64,000 nt of DNA from Alphaproteobacteria bacterium (GTDB lineage: Bacteria > Pseudomonadota > Alphaproteobacteria > Ferrovibrionales > Ferrovibrionaceae). The translations under genes and the position numbers were made by a program. The notes under the pieces are model-generated. The model was not told the origin of the DNA and did not search any database. It saw only the letters and a list, made by a program, of their open reading frames with translations. The stretch lies in the NCBI GenBank assembly GCA_017307375.1, contig JAFKFH010000017.1:154185-218184 (forward strand), read 5' to 3'. Below, one piece after another: positions 1 to 9,246 of this stretch. The number at the start of each line of letters is the position of its first letter. Positions within the stretch are counted from its first letter, which is position 1.

Positions 1-55
1 TGGCCGCAACCAGCGCGGCGACGGTCATCGCCTGCGCAGCATATCCCTGCCTCAT
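1..55 (-). CDS. N-terminus of an unidentified leftward gene, cut by the window edge
   Basis: Only 18 codons are visible. A strong ribosome binding site (GGAGGAAACG) sits directly before an ATG whose first base is at 55. The peptide starts MRQGYAAQ and runs into an Ala/Val-rich stretch that could be the start of a signal peptide or membrane segment. The gene is divergent from the dehydrogenase at 188, so 56-187 should hold promoters for both. Nothing more can be said about the product. Confidence 0.5.
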   Translation of the reverse strand, partial: MRQGYAAQAMTVAALVAA

Positions 56-130
56 CGTTTCCTCCAGGGGGCGGCCTTTGCGATGCCCGAGAGAGACCGC
101 GACCGCCATCGTTGTTGTCTGCTTACGTTT

Positions 131-146
131 GATATGCTTGCATATC
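131..146. promoter_or_regulatory. Candidate operator, inverted repeat GATATGC-tt-GCATATC
   Basis: A perfect 7-base inverted repeat with a 2-base centre lies in the divergent promoter region, 42 bases before the start codon of the dehydrogenase gene. The size and symmetry fit a dimeric repressor such as a GntR or MarR type protein; the regulator itself is not identified in the window. Confidence 0.5.
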
Positions 147-187
147 TTATTCGTACAGGCAAGACGATGATGTAAGAGGGAACGGGG

Positions 188-1060
188 ATGCGCGGATTAT
201 CCGAACCGCCGGTATACGGCACGGCGATGCTGCCGGCCGGCTGTTATGCTGGCCAGGTGGTAATGATCACCGGCGGGGGCACGGGGCTCGGTCGCGCCAT
301 GGCTCTCGAATTCGCCCGGCTCGGCGCTCGTATCGCCATTGCGAGCCGCAAGCCGGAACACCGCGAGGCCGGTGTCGCCGCGATGCAGGAAGTCGGGGCT
401 GAGGCGGTGGGTGTCGCCCTCGACGTACGCCATGCCGATCAGGTCGCGGCAGCCCTCGATGAGATCGAGGCCGCTATCGGGCCGGTTGACGTGCTCATCA
501 ACAATGCCGCGGGTAATTTTCCTGTGCCGGCCGAACGCCTGACGCCGAACGGCTGGCGCGCGGTGGTCGACATCGTGCTGACTGGCAGCTTTCTGTGTTC
601 CCTGGAATTTGCCAAGCGTCGCATCGCCGCCGGGGCGCCGGGCGCGATCCTCAACATCCTGGCGACTTATATCGACGGCGGGGCCCCGGGTCACGCCCAC
701 AGCGCTGCGGCCAAGGCCGGTGTTGCGAATATGACTGAAACGCTTGCCGTCGAATGGGCGCCCGACGGCATCCGCGTCAATGCCATCGCCCCTGGCCTTT
801 TCCCCCACGACGACCACGCTCCTGCGATGCGCGCCCGCCGACCGGACGGATATGAAGCGGAATGGACACGCATCCCGGCTTTGCGTGTTGGCCGCACGCG
901 CGAACTGGGCTGGGCCGCGACCTATCTATGCTCGCCATACGCTGCCTTCATGACCGGCCATATCCTGGTACTGGACGGCGGCGACCGCCTGAACCGATCG
1001 ATCCGCAGCCCGCTCTTCGTCCCGATCAGAGAGCAGTTGCCGGCAACGACAGCGCCCTGA
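188..1060 (+). CDS. SDR family oxidoreductase, 2,4-dienoyl-CoA reductase-like
   Basis: A 290-residue short-chain dehydrogenase/reductase. The NAD(P) binding motif GGGTGLG is at about residues 29-35 and the NNAAGNF motif at about 105-111. The classical catalytic Tyr-x-x-x-Lys is missing its Tyr: the segment reads HSAAAKAG, which is the arrangement of dienoyl-CoA reductases (DECR branch), where the Tyr is not conserved. It therefore probably reduces an enoyl- or dienoyl-CoA rather than being a generic alcohol dehydrogenase. The start is supported by GAGGG upstream. About 20 residues precede the Rossmann fold and about 25 follow the usual C-terminal end. It stands alone, convergent with the broken ATPase gene. 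Confidence 0.85.
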   Translation: MRGLSEPPVYGTAMLPAGCYAGQVVMITGGGTGLGRAMALEFARLGARIAIASRKPEHREAGVAAMQEVGAEAVGVALDVRHADQVAAALDEIEAAIGPVDVLINNAAGNFPVPAERLTPNGWRAVVDIVLTGSFLCSLEFAKRRIAAGAPGAILNILATYIDGGAPGHAHSAAAKAGVANMTETLAVEWAPDGIRVNAIAPGLFPHDDHAPAMRARRPDGYEAEWTRIPALRVGRTRELGWAATYLCSPYAAFMTGHILVLDGGDRLNRSIRSPLFVPIREQLPATTAP

Positions 1061-1081
1061 ATTCAGGCGTTCTCCCCTTCA

Positions 1082-1146
1082 CCTAGCTGGCGTCACCCAT
1101 GCGGGTCGCCGTGTGCTTTCGTTAGCCACGGCGTAATCCAGCTAGG
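1082..1146. terminator. Long-spaced inverted repeat between convergent genes, possible terminator
   Basis: CCTAGCTGG at 1082-1090 is perfectly repeated in inverted form at 1138-1146, with 47 bases between. It lies between the stop of the dehydrogenase and the stop of the convergent ATPase remnant. There is no T-run on either side, so a rho-independent terminator is only a possibility. Confidence 0.3.
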
Positions 1147-1171
1147 ACAAGCGCGACGGGCCGAAACGGGA

Positions 1172-2389
1172 TCAGTCGAGCGAACACGTGGAAATGTGAG
1201 AGGACTCCAGAGCCGATCGTGCCACGTGGGTCAGATGATGATGGTGCGTAAAGAACAGCACCTGGGTACGGGTGGCCAGTTCGGCCAGTACTTCGAAACC
1301 CGCCCTCGCCCGCGCATCGTCATAGCTGATGAACAGGTCGTTGGCGAGGAACGGCAGCCTCGCTCCAGCTGCGACCGTGTCTTCGACGGCGGCCACGCGG
1401 AGCGCCAGATAGAGCTGGTCCCTGATCCCTTCGCTCATGCCCTCGACCGGCACGACTTCCTGATCCCGGGTCTGGCCGGAAAGGCGGGCCTTCTCTCCCT
1501 CGAGGTCGACCAACAGCTCGGTGTAGCGGCCGAGGGTCAGCCGGGAAAAGAGATCGGTGGCGCGCTTCAGCAGGGGCGTCTGCTTCTCGGCGCGATAGCG
1601 ATCGATTGTCCAGCGCAGCAGGAGGACCTCCGCCCTCTTGCGCAGATAGGCTTCGGCCTGGACCGCCATCTCTGCGCGGGCCTGTTCGGCGTCGGCCGCG
1701 GCTATGGCGGCGTCCGGCCCGGCATCTAGCCGCTCGAAGTCGGCCTGCACGGTGGCCCGCTCATGCGTGTGGCGCTCGACCTCCTCCGACAGCGTTGCGA
1801 TCTCCGTCTGCAACTCCTCAGCCCGGACGCCCAAGGCAACCTGGTCCGCGTCGGCACTTTCGGCGAGCAGGTCGGCAACGTCCTGGCCGCCGCCGGCCGA
1901 CAGGATCTCGTTGATCAGACGGTCGCGCTCGCCGCGAAGATGCCTGGCGCGATCCGAGCGCGCGATTGCGTCGGCAAGCAATGCCGGATCCGCGATGCCG
2001 GAAATCTGGATCAGGGGCTCGAGCAGCGCGGTTGCCCGAAGGCGCGCCGCCTCTGCTTCGCTCAGTCGCCGGTCAACGGCCGCAAGTTGGGTTTCCTGGG
2101 CCGAGCGCCGCGTCCGGGTTTCGATCGCCTGGCCGGCCGCGCGCGCCAGTTCGGCAAGGGTTTCCGCCGCGGATCGACCATCCTTTTGCAGGCCACAGCG
2201 CTCGGACAGCCCTTCAACGCGACTGGCAAAAGCGCGGGTGTCGCCCTCGATGGCGTCGATCCGGTGTTCCAGCTTGCCAATGTCGTCGATCAGCCCGCGG
2301 ACGGTGTCGATCAGCTCGATATGCGTACCGATGATCCCCGGTGACTGGGCACCGTCGAGCCCGGCCGCGGCAGCCCCGGCGGCCCAACT
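1172..2389 (-). pseudogene. YhaN-like SMC-type ATPase, C-terminal remnant
   Basis: About 405 codons of the C-terminal half of a YhaN-family AAA/SMC-like ATPase. Visible are a long Glu/Ala/Arg-rich coiled-coil stretch and, near the C-terminus, a signature-like EGIRDQLYLALR, the Walker B region LPFLANDLFISYDD and the FFTHHHHL segment typical of the family. The whole N-terminal half with the Walker A loop is absent. At about 2385-2391 the reading frame changes into the dioxygenase fragment in another frame, so an in-frame product would start with unrelated residues. YhaN proteins act in DNA repair or nucleolytic complexes; this copy is unlikely to work. Confidence 0.75.
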
Positions 2390-2390
2390 T

Positions 2391-2837
2391 GTCGCCGCCA
2401 GCCGGCGGTACTTCCAGTGCATAAAGGAACGATCCGGCCGAGGGCTGCGGCGTCCAGTGGTGGTCGGCATGCGCCGCCAGTTCGCGATTGCCCAGCACAC
2501 CATCCTCGACATTGGCGACCAGAACGATATCGGGGGTCTTGCCGTAGGGGTCGGATCCGAGCACCGGGGCGTCGGCCGGCGGGGCGTAGACAGTGCCGAA
2601 GTAGCTGCTGAAGCGGAGATAGTCGGGATCGGCCACCGCCTGATCCTTGAAGATCAGGATCAGGTGGTCGCGGATCGCCTGCTTGAGCGCCAGGATCTGG
2701 GCGGCTGAAGGCGGCAGCCCAACGTCGAGCCCCCGGACTACAGCGCCAAGCGGCGCTTGCAGCGGCGTAATCTCGAAAGGCGCGGATGGCGCCGCGCGCC
2801 GTGTGGACGACGCCGATGTCAAATGCTGAACGCCCAT
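2391..2837 (-). pseudogene. TauD/TfdA-type dioxygenase, N-terminal remnant
   Basis: The first 149 codons of an Fe(II)/2-oxoglutarate dioxygenase of the TauD/TfdA family, which release sulfite from alkylsulfonates or degrade related compounds. A good ribosome binding site (GGAGACAGCA) precedes the ATG at 2837. The HAD segment (about residues 123-125) is the first half of the HxD...H iron triad and LEVPPAGGD (about 141-149) is the conserved stretch after it. Exactly at that GGD the homology stops and the sequence becomes the ATPase remnant. The second half of the enzyme, including the distal His and the 2-oxoglutarate-binding Arg, is gone. It is divergent from the monooxygenase at 2946, which fits an ancestral sulfur-scavenging locus. 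Confidence 0.75.
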
Positions 2838-2870
2838 TGCTGTCTCCGGGTCCGATGTCCTCCGGGAGGA

Positions 2871-2890
2871 TTAGTCTACTAATATACTAA
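2871..2890. promoter_or_regulatory. Candidate operator in the divergent promoter, imperfect palindrome
   Basis: The 20-base AT-rich segment from TTAGT at 2871 to ACTAA at 2890 is an imperfect palindrome (8 of 10 pairs match). It sits between the dioxygenase remnant and the rightward monooxygenase/ABC operon, where a sulfur-responsive or substrate-responsive regulator would be expected. Confidence 0.35.
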
Positions 2891-2945
2891 GTCAATAGGA
2901 TTATTATGATGACAGGCATCGGCGGTCGGTCGATAATCCCCGGCG

Positions 2946-4157
2946 ATGACAGACATGGGATCCATCCGCGTGACCGAGACGGCCACCCGTGCCGCGCCAG
3001 CCGGCCTTCCCGACATCGACCCGCTGCTTGCCGGCTTGCGGGAGAGTACCGCCGCCCGGGACCGGCGCGGCGGTCATCCGGCGGCGGAGAAAGCCTCGTT
3101 ACGTGAGCTAGGCCTCCTGCGGCTGACCCTGCCGCGGCACCATGGTGGCTACGAGGCGGACTGGCGCCAGACATTCTCCATCCTGCGCCGCCTCGCCGCC
3201 GTCGATAGTGCACTGGCCCATCTGCTTGCCTTCCATTACCTCCAACTCGCGACGGTCGTGCTCTACGGCGACGCGGCCCAGCGCGACCGGCTGCTCGGCG
3301 TGACGGGCGCAGACGATCTGTGGTGGGGCAATGCGCTGAATCTCCTGGATCCGCGGCTGCACGCCGACGAGGCTGCCGACGGCGCGCTGGTCCTGGACGG
3401 CGTCAAGAGCTTCTGCTCCGGCGCCTATGGCTCGGACATGCTGGTCGTTTCCGCGCTGCACCGCCGCACTGGCAAGGCGCTGCTTGCGGTAGCGCCGACC
3501 GGCCGGCCCGGCATCACCGTGCACGACGACTGGGATCCGATCGGGCAACGCCAGACCGACAGCGGCAGCGTTTCCTTCGCAGCCGTCGGGATCCCGGCAA
3601 CGGATGTCATCCGCGCGCCCGGCGTCGAACCGACGCTTTACCAGACGCTGCGGATCTGCCTGGGCCAGTTGATCCTGGTCAATCTCTATGCGGGTATCGC
3701 CGCCGGCGCGCTGGCCGAGGCCCGCGACTACGTGCGCCAGCAGGGCCGGCCGTGGATACTTTCCGATGCCGAGCGGGTCGAGGACGATCACGACGTCCAG
3801 CGCCGCTTCGGAGAAATGCATCTGCAGGTCGAAATCGCGGCGCGCTTCACCGAGCGCGCGGTCGAGTTGTTCGACGCGGCCTGGACGCGCGGCAACGCGA
3901 TCACCCCGGCCGAGCGTGGCGCGGCCTCGCTCGCGATCATGGAGGCGAAGGTGCTGGCCCATCGCGCCAGCCTCTTTGTCGGGCAGGAAGCCTTCGAGGC
4001 CACCGGCGCACGGGCGACCCGCGCCGCACTGGGCCTCGACCGCTTCTGGCGCAATGCGCGGACTCACACCCTGCACGACCCGGTCGACTACAAGATCCGG
4101 GCAATCGGGCGCAGCGCGCTGCTCGATGAAGTACCGCCGCCCAGCCTCTATTCCTGA
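2946..4157 (+). CDS. Acyl-CoA dehydrogenase-fold flavin monooxygenase, DszC/SfnB-like
   Basis: A 403-residue protein with the acyl-CoA dehydrogenase fold. The C-terminal stretch RNARTHTLHDPVDYKIRAIG is typical of the DszC/SfnB branch, which uses reduced flavin and oxygen to oxidise sulfur compounds (dibenzothiophene, dimethylsulfone) rather than dehydrogenating acyl-CoA esters. No flavin reductase is adjacent, so reduced flavin would come from elsewhere. It is followed after 34 bases by a complete ABC importer of the sulfonate type, so it probably acts on the imported compound. The ribosome binding site before the ATG at 2946 is weak; the ATG at 2955 is an alternative start. Confidence 0.8.
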   Translation: MTDMGSIRVTETATRAAPAGLPDIDPLLAGLRESTAARDRRGGHPAAEKASLRELGLLRLTLPRHHGGYEADWRQTFSILRRLAAVDSALAHLLAFHYLQLATVVLYGDAAQRDRLLGVTGADDLWWGNALNLLDPRLHADEAADGALVLDGVKSFCSGAYGSDMLVVSALHRRTGKALLAVAPTGRPGITVHDDWDPIGQRQTDSGSVSFAAVGIPATDVIRAPGVEPTLYQTLRICLGQLILVNLYAGIAAGALAEARDYVRQQGRPWILSDAERVEDDHDVQRRFGEMHLQVEIAARFTERAVELFDAAWTRGNAITPAERGAASLAIMEAKVLAHRASLFVGQEAFEATGARATRAALGLDRFWRNARTHTLHDPVDYKIRAIGRSALLDEVPPPSLYS

Positions 4158-4191
4158 TGTTCAGTCCACACTCCAGAACAACGGATCGATC

Positions 4192-5259
4192 ATGTCTTCC
4201 TTCTTCCGTCATCTGCTTGCCGCCAGCGCCTTCGCGTTCGGCTTGATCACGGCCGCCAACGCGGCTGGCCCTGCGGTCATCCGCATCGGCACGCCGGACC
4301 AGAGCGTCGGCGGCACGCCGTCGGGCGGCATCGCGCTGACCACGCTGCTCGATGTCCGCAAGGCATTAGAGACCGAGTTCGAGAAAGACGGCATCCGGAT
4401 TGAATGGACCTTCTTCAAAGGCGCCGGCCCGGCGGTGAACGAGGCCCTGGCCAACAAGCAGCTCGATTTCGTCTATCTCGGGGACCTTGCCGCGATCATC
4501 GGCCGCGCCGGCGGCCTTGAAACCCGCCTGCTGGTGCCGACCCGCGGTGCCAACGCCTTCCTGGTCGCCACACCTGACTCCGGCATCGAGAAGCTCGAGG
4601 ATCTCAAGGGCAAGCGGCTTACCGTCTTCAAGGGCACGGCCTACCAGCTGTCGCTTGACCGCGCGCTCGCGCGCGTCGGGCTGGCCGAACGCGACCTGCA
4701 GGTGGTGAACCTGGACTGGAATGCGGCGCTGGCGGCACTCTCGGCCAAGCAGCTCGACGCCGACTGGGCCGGCGTCTCTGTCTTGACCCTGCGCGAGAAG
4801 GGCTTGGCCAGGCTGGTGACCAGCACCAAGGTCCTGGGTCGAGACAGTACTTTCCAGGCCGGTTTCCTGGGCACCCAGGCCTTCATCTCGGCGCAACCCG
4901 AGATCACCCAGCGCTTCGTCGACGTCATCGTCCGCCACCAGCACTGGATCTCCCAGGCGGAGAACCTGGGCGAATTCTTCACCGTCACGGCCGCGCGCAG
5001 CGGCGTGCCGCTGTCGCTCGGCCAGGCCGAATACGAGGGCGACGACCTGAAGTTCCGCTTCTCCCCGCGCATCGACGAATTCGTCATCGAAGGCCTGACC
5101 GCGAGCGTGGCGCAGGCCAAGGAACTCGGACTGATCCGGCGCAGCATCGACGTAAAGGCCTGGGTCGAGCCGCGCTTCGCCGACCGTGCGGTGGAGACGC
5201 TCGGCCTCGCCGGCTTCTGGCCGCTCTACGACCGGCAGGGCGCGCCCGTCGCGCCATGA
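4192..5259 (+). CDS. ABC importer substrate-binding protein, aliphatic sulfonate (SsuA) type
   Basis: 355 residues from the ATG at 4192. Residues 1 to about 24 form a signal peptide ending in ANAAG, so it is periplasmic. [12 protein letters not shown] is the usual first strand, followed by [18 protein letters not shown], the hallmark region of NitT/TauT/SsuA binding proteins. The reading frame stays open upstream into the previous gene, but the signal peptide fixes the start. It overlaps the permease gene by four bases (ATGA). Sulfonate specificity is inferred from family resemblance and the adjacent flavin monooxygenase. Confidence 0.85.
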   Translation: MSSFFRHLLAASAFAFGLITAANAAGPAVIRIGTPDQSVGGTPSGGIALTTLLDVRKALETEFEKDGIRIEWTFFKGAGPAVNEALANKQLDFVYLGDLAAIIGRAGGLETRLLVPTRGANAFLVATPDSGIEKLEDLKGKRLTVFKGTAYQLSLDRALARVGLAERDLQVVNLDWNAALAALSAKQLDADWAGVSVLTLREKGLARLVTSTKVLGRDSTFQAGFLGTQAFISAQPEITQRFVDVIVRHQHWISQAENLGEFFTVTAARSGVPLSLGQAEYEGDDLKFRFSPRIDEFVIEGLTASVAQAKELGLIRRSIDVKAWVEPRFADRAVETLGLAGFWPLYDRQGAPVAP

Positions 5260-6842
5260 CGACCGACGCCGCCGAGTTGCCCCGTGCCGCGCGCCGATGG
5301 CCAGGGCGTGGTCCCGGCGCTGTCGGAAACAGGCTGTTGCCGCTGATCGTCCCTGCGGCACTGCTGGCGTTGTGGGCCATCGCCGCCCACCGGGGCTGGA
5401 TGTCGGCGCAGGTGCTGCCACCGCCGTCGCTGGTCTGGGAAACCGCGCGCGAGCTCTGGGCCGACGGTCTGCTGCCCAATCTCGGAATCAGTCTGCGGCG
5501 TCTCGCCTTGGGTCTGGCCGGCGGTGCGCTCGCCGGCATCGCGCTGGGCTGGCTGATGGGATCGGGCCGGCGGGCCGAGGCCGCGATCTACCCGACCTTC
5601 CTGGCCCTGGTGCAGATCCCGACCCTGGCCTGGATCCCCCTGCTGATGATGGTGTTCGGCCTGGGCGAGGCGTTGAAGATCGCGGTGATCCTCAAGGCGG
5701 TGGCAACCCCGGTGGCGATGCAGGTTCACGTCGGCGTCCGCGACTGCGATCAGCGCCTGGCCGAAGCTGCGACCGTGCTGCGGCTGTCGCCGTGGCAACG
5801 CCTTCGCCGCCTGACCTTGCCGGCAAGCCTGCCGGCCCTGATGACCGGCCTGCGCCTTGGGCTCGCTCAAGGCTGGACCTCGCTCCTGGCCGTCGAACTG
5901 CTCGCCTCCGCAGAGGGCATCGGCTTCCTGGTGGTCTGGGGCCGCCAGTTGTTCCAGCTCGACATCGTCTTCGTCTGCATCGCGGTGATCGGGCTGGTCG
6001 GCCTGGTGATGGACCGGGCGGTACAGGTGGCCGACAATGCCCTGCTGCGCTGGCCGCGGCCGGCGACCGCCGAGCGGCAGGGAGCGGCGCGCCGCCTGCC
6101 GGGGCTGCCCTGGATATGGCTGCCCTTGGCGCTGCTGGGCCTCTGGTGGACGATCGCGCGGGTGGGCGCAGTCGATGCCAATTTCCTGCCTTCGCCGGCC
6201 GTCGTCCTGTCCACGCTGGCCGAGGGTCTGCTCGACGGCCGCCTGCCGGCCGCGCTGGCGGTCAGCCTCAAGCGCTATCTGCTCGGCGCCCTGCTCGGGA
6301 TCGGCGTGGGCCTGGCAACCGGCCTCGCGCTCGGTCTGTTGCCAGTCGCGGGGCGCCTGTTCGACGGCACCCTGACGATGCTGCGTCTGGTCGCGATCTT
6401 TGCGTGGTTGCCGCTGCTGACCGCCTGGACAGGCATCGGCGAGGCGGCGAAGGTGATCTTCATTGCGCTGGCCTGCTTCTTTCCGATGCAGGTCGCGGTC
6501 CAGCGAGGGGTGATCAACCTGCCGGCGCGGCTGGCCGAGGCCGCGACCGTGCTGCGCCTCGGCCCCGTACAGCGCCTGCGCTATTTTGTCCTGCCCGGCG
6601 CGGCGCCTGCCATCTTTGCCGGGCTGCGCCTGGCGCTGGCCATCGCCTGGATCGGAACGATCGGGGCCGAATACTTCATGACATCGGGTGGCGGCATCGG
6701 CAGCCTGATGATCAATGCCCAGCAACTTTTCCGCATGGACGTGGTGATGAGCACGATGATCCTGATCGGCGCTGCAGCCGCCGCGATCGGCTGGGCCGGC
6801 CGCCTGGTCGAGGCCCGGGCAACCCGCTGGCGTGCGGCATGA
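5256..6842 (+). CDS. ABC importer permease, two permease domains fused in one chain
   Basis: 528 residues, twice the usual length. Each half is a BPD_transp_1 permease: the coupling EAA loops read [20 protein letters not shown] at about residues 170-190 and [20 protein letters not shown] at about 430-450. A single chain can thus supply both membrane halves that are normally a homodimer or two subunits. Predicted hydrophobic segments occur throughout both halves. It is translationally coupled to the binding protein before it and the ATPase after it by ATGA overlaps. Confidence 0.9.
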   Translation: MTTDAAELPRAARRWPGRGPGAVGNRLLPLIVPAALLALWAIAAHRGWMSAQVLPPPSLVWETARELWADGLLPNLGISLRRLALGLAGGALAGIALGWLMGSGRRAEAAIYPTFLALVQIPTLAWIPLLMMVFGLGEALKIAVILKAVATPVAMQVHVGVRDCDQRLAEAATVLRLSPWQRLRRLTLPASLPALMTGLRLGLAQGWTSLLAVELLASAEGIGFLVVWGRQLFQLDIVFVCIAVIGLVGLVMDRAVQVADNALLRWPRPATAERQGAARRLPGLPWIWLPLALLGLWWTIARVGAVDANFLPSPAVVLSTLAEGLLDGRLPAALAVSLKRYLLGALLGIGVGLATGLALGLLPVAGRLFDGTLTMLRLVAIFAWLPLLTAWTGIGEAAKVIFIALACFFPMQVAVQRGVINLPARLAEAATVLRLGPVQRLRYFVLPGAAPAIFAGLRLALAIAWIGTIGAEYFMTSGGGIGSLMINAQQLFRMDVVMSTMILIGAAAAAIGWAGRLVEARATRWRAA

Positions 6843-7594
6843 GCGCGGCCCTGCAAGCCTTCGTGGGCTTTCGCCAGGTGGCCAAGGTCTTCGCCGTGGA
6901 CGGCGCGCCGGTCACGGCCGTCCGGGATTTCAGCCTGGATATCGGCGAAGGCGAGTTCGTCGCCATCGTCGGCGGCAGTGGCTGCGGCAAGTCGACGCTG
7001 CTGCGCCTGCTGGTCGGGCTCGATTCCGCCCATGACGGCGATATCACCATCGGCGGCGCGCCCGTCGCAGGCGTCGGCGCCGATCGCGCCATCGTATTCC
7101 AGGAGCATCGCCTGTTTCCCTGGCTGACCGTGGCCGAGAACGTCGGGCTCGGCCTGGCCGACGAAAAGCTGAGCCGCAGCGAGCGCGACCGGCGCGTGGC
7201 CGAACATCTCGATCTGGTCGGCTTGCAGGGTTTCGCCCGGGCATTGCCTCACCAGTTGTCGGGCGGCATGGCCCAACGCGTGGCCATCGCCCGCGGCCTG
7301 GTCGCCAGGCCGCGCATCCTGATGCTGGACGAACCCTTCGCCGCGCTCGACGCGTTGACGCGGCGCCTGCTGCAGGACGAATTGCTGCGTATCCACCAGC
7401 AGCAGGCGCTCACCACATTGCTTGTCACCCATGATGTCGAAGAGGCACTCTACCTCGCCGATCGGGTGGTCGTGATGACACCGCGGCCTGGCAGCATCCG
7501 CCGCATTGTCGCGGTGGCGCAGCCGCGCCCGCGTGTCCGGACCGACGCCAGCCTGCAGGCGCTGCGCGAGGAGATACTGGCGCTGCTGATCTGA
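6839..7594 (+). CDS. ABC importer ATPase, nitrate/sulfonate/taurine family
   Basis: 251 residues. Walker [10 protein letters not shown] is at about residues 41-49, the Q-loop in [10 protein letters not shown], the signature [15 protein letters not shown] at about 137-151 and Walker [13 protein letters not shown] at about 157-168, followed by the switch His in [10 protein letters not shown]. All motifs for ATP hydrolysis are intact. It closes the four-gene operon starting at 2946 and ends only six bases from the stop of the convergent gene, leaving no room for a separate terminator. Confidence 0.9.
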   Translation: MSAALQAFVGFRQVAKVFAVDGAPVTAVRDFSLDIGEGEFVAIVGGSGCGKSTLLRLLVGLDSAHDGDITIGGAPVAGVGADRAIVFQEHRLFPWLTVAENVGLGLADEKLSRSERDRRVAEHLDLVGLQGFARALPHQLSGGMAQRVAIARGLVARPRILMLDEPFAALDALTRRLLQDELLRIHQQQALTTLLVTHDVEEALYLADRVVVMTPRPGSIRRIVAVAQPRPRVRTDASLQALREEILALLI

Positions 7595-7600
7595 CCCGCA

Positions 7601-8437
7601 TCAGGCGGGGCGGAACATGACCTGTCCGCCCGAGGTCGCAGGCTCATCGACCGACATCATGGCGAGCGCCTCGCCCATGTCGGTCAGCGGATCGGCCGAG
7701 ATGATTTCGAGTATGGCGGTGCCCGTGCAGCCGGATTTTCGGATCTGGTCCATTACGGCCGGCAACGGCACCTCACCCCTGCCGAACGGGTCATGCCGCC
7801 AGTTCGTCCTGGTGGTGTCGGACAGATGGTACTGACCGATCGATGCTGCGTGTGCCGCGATGGCCGCCACCGGATCCTCGCCGACGAAGACCGCATTGGC
7901 CACGTCATAGGCGATCAGTGCATCGGCTGATCCAAGGCTGCTTACCCAGGGTGCGAGCAGATCGGTGGTGGGCAGCGGTGTCTGCGGATGCAACTCGAAG
8001 TACAGCTTGCAGCCCAGCTGCCCGGCCCGCCGCAGCAAGATGCCCGCGGCATCCGTCAGGCGCGCGATGGTCTCCGCCCGGGGTGGAGGCAGCAAAGCCG
8101 AGACCCGCCCCGGCACCACCACCACGGCACCCGCCCCCAGTTCGGCCGCGAGTTCGATGGCCTGGACATAGGTCGCAACCGCATGATCCCGAACCTGCGG
8201 CACGACACTCGCCAAATTGAGGTCGATCGCCGGGAGGTTCAGCGAATCGAGCCGCAGGCCGTCGGCGTCGAGGGCGCGGCGCAATGCCCGCCGGCTGTTC
8301 GCGTCGAGGTCGAACCACAGATGCCCAGGTACCAGCAGGACATCGAAGTCGTTGAGACCGATCGCCGCCATCCGGCGCAAGGCGACGGCCGCCGGCTCGA
8401 GCCACATGAACGAGAAAGTGCTGCCGCCGGTCTTCAT
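7601..8437 (-). CDS. Sugar phosphate isomerase/epimerase-like TIM-barrel protein
   Basis: 278 residues from the ATG at 8437, which overlaps the stop of the upstream gene by ATGA. The pattern of strands with LYFELHPQTPLP, LIAYDVANAVFVGEDP and IGQYHLSDTTRTNW matches the xylose-isomerase-like AP-endonuclease-2 fold, with Glu, Asp and His residues that usually hold a divalent metal. Members isomerise or epimerise sugars and keto acids, or dehydrate dehydroshikimate. It is the last gene of the long leftward operon. Exact substrate unknown. Confidence 0.8.
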   Translation of the reverse strand: MKTGGSTFSFMWLEPAAVALRRMAAIGLNDFDVLLVPGHLWFDLDANSRRALRRALDADGLRLDSLNLPAIDLNLASVVPQVRDHAVATYVQAIELAAELGAGAVVVVPGRVSALLPPPRAETIARLTDAAGILLRRAGQLGCKLYFELHPQTPLPTTDLLAPWVSSLGSADALIAYDVANAVFVGEDPVAAIAAHAASIGQYHLSDTTRTNWRHDPFGRGEVPLPAVMDQIRKSGCTGTAILEIISADPLTDMGEALAMMSVDEPATSGGQVMFRPA

Positions 8438-9237
8438 GCGGCGTCCGCCGGAAACCAGAAATCGAACATCGCGCCACGTTCCGCCTCGAACATGTCGACG
8501 CCGGTCGAGATCGCGCAACCCAAGCCCCGCGCGGCCTGCAGCAGCGGTGTGATCTCCGGTACGGTGATCGCGTCGGCGACGAAGGCATGCCGCTCCAGCC
8601 GTTCGACATCGACCGGCAGCGGATCGCCCGGGCCCATGCCGGTCGGCGTCGCGTTCGAGACGATGTCGAAGCCGGCGGGATCGGCTGATCCCGCCGAAAC
8701 TTTGGTCCCGTGGCGCGAAGCGAGGCGTGCGATCAGCGCGTCGCGCCGGCCTGCATCCATGTCGTGCACGGCCAGGGTCGCGACCCCGGCGTCGAGCAGC
8801 GCCAGGCCGATCGCGCTGCCCGCCCCGCCCGCCCCCACCAGCAAAGCCCGGCAGCCCTCGATTCTGCCGCCCTTCGCCCGCATCGCCCCGACACTGCCTA
8901 GGCCGTCCAGCATGTCGCCATGCCAGCTGCGGTCCCGGTTGCGACGCATGATGTTGCAGGACCTCAGCAGTTCGGTCCGCGCCGACACGGTGGCGCAGCC
9001 GCACGTCGCGGCAAACTTGTGCGGGACGGTGATGACGAGGCCGTCGACATTGCGCGCAGCGGCCGCGACCGCGAGGAAATCGTCGAAATCAGCTGACGCT
9101 ACATCCAGCGGCACGCAGATCGCATCGCGCCCGCGCTCGGCGAACATCCGGCTCATGCCGGCCGGCGCCTTCACCTGGGCGATGGGGTGGCCGACAATGA
9201 AATAAACGCGCGTGGCGCCGCTCAGACCTTCCAGCAT
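8434..9237 (-). CDS. Shikimate/quinate dehydrogenase-like protein
   Basis: 267 residues with the AroE two-domain layout: substrate domain with ITVPHK (about 69-74), Asp in GDMLDGLG (about 108-115), and nucleotide domain with LLVGAGGAGSAIG (about 130-142). The catalytic Lys and Asp of shikimate dehydrogenase are both present, but the NVTVPxK and NTDGxG signatures are altered (Asn to Ile; Asn-Thr to Met-Leu), so the substrate may not be shikimate. Its place in a catabolic operon, next to a TIM-barrel protein of the type found in quinate/dehydroshikimate breakdown, also argues against a housekeeping AroE. Confidence 0.8.
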   Translation of the reverse strand: MLEGLSGATRVYFIVGHPIAQVKAPAGMSRMFAERGRDAICVPLDVASADFDDFLAVAAAARNVDGLVITVPHKFAATCGCATVSARTELLRSCNIMRRNRDRSWHGDMLDGLGSVGAMRAKGGRIEGCRALLVGAGGAGSAIGLALLDAGVATLAVHDMDAGRRDALIARLASRHGTKVSAGSADPAGFDIVSNATPTGMGPGDPLPVDVERLERHAFVADAITVPEITPLLQAARGLGCAISTGVDMFEAERGAMFDFWFPADAA

Positions 9238-9246
9238 GCGGCCTCC

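Noticed and set aside
1704..2708. Ser/Arg-rich plus-strand frame across the tauD-like/yhaN-like remnants
   Set aside because: Low-complexity shadow of the real minus-strand remnants.
3688..4191. N-terminal extension of the sulfonate-binding protein to 523 residues
   Set aside because: It overlaps the monooxygenase gene in another frame and the signal peptide at 4192 defines the true start.
5226..6725. 499-codon minus-strand frame under the fused permease
   Set aside because: Gln/Arg/His-rich antisense artefact of a high-GC membrane protein gene.
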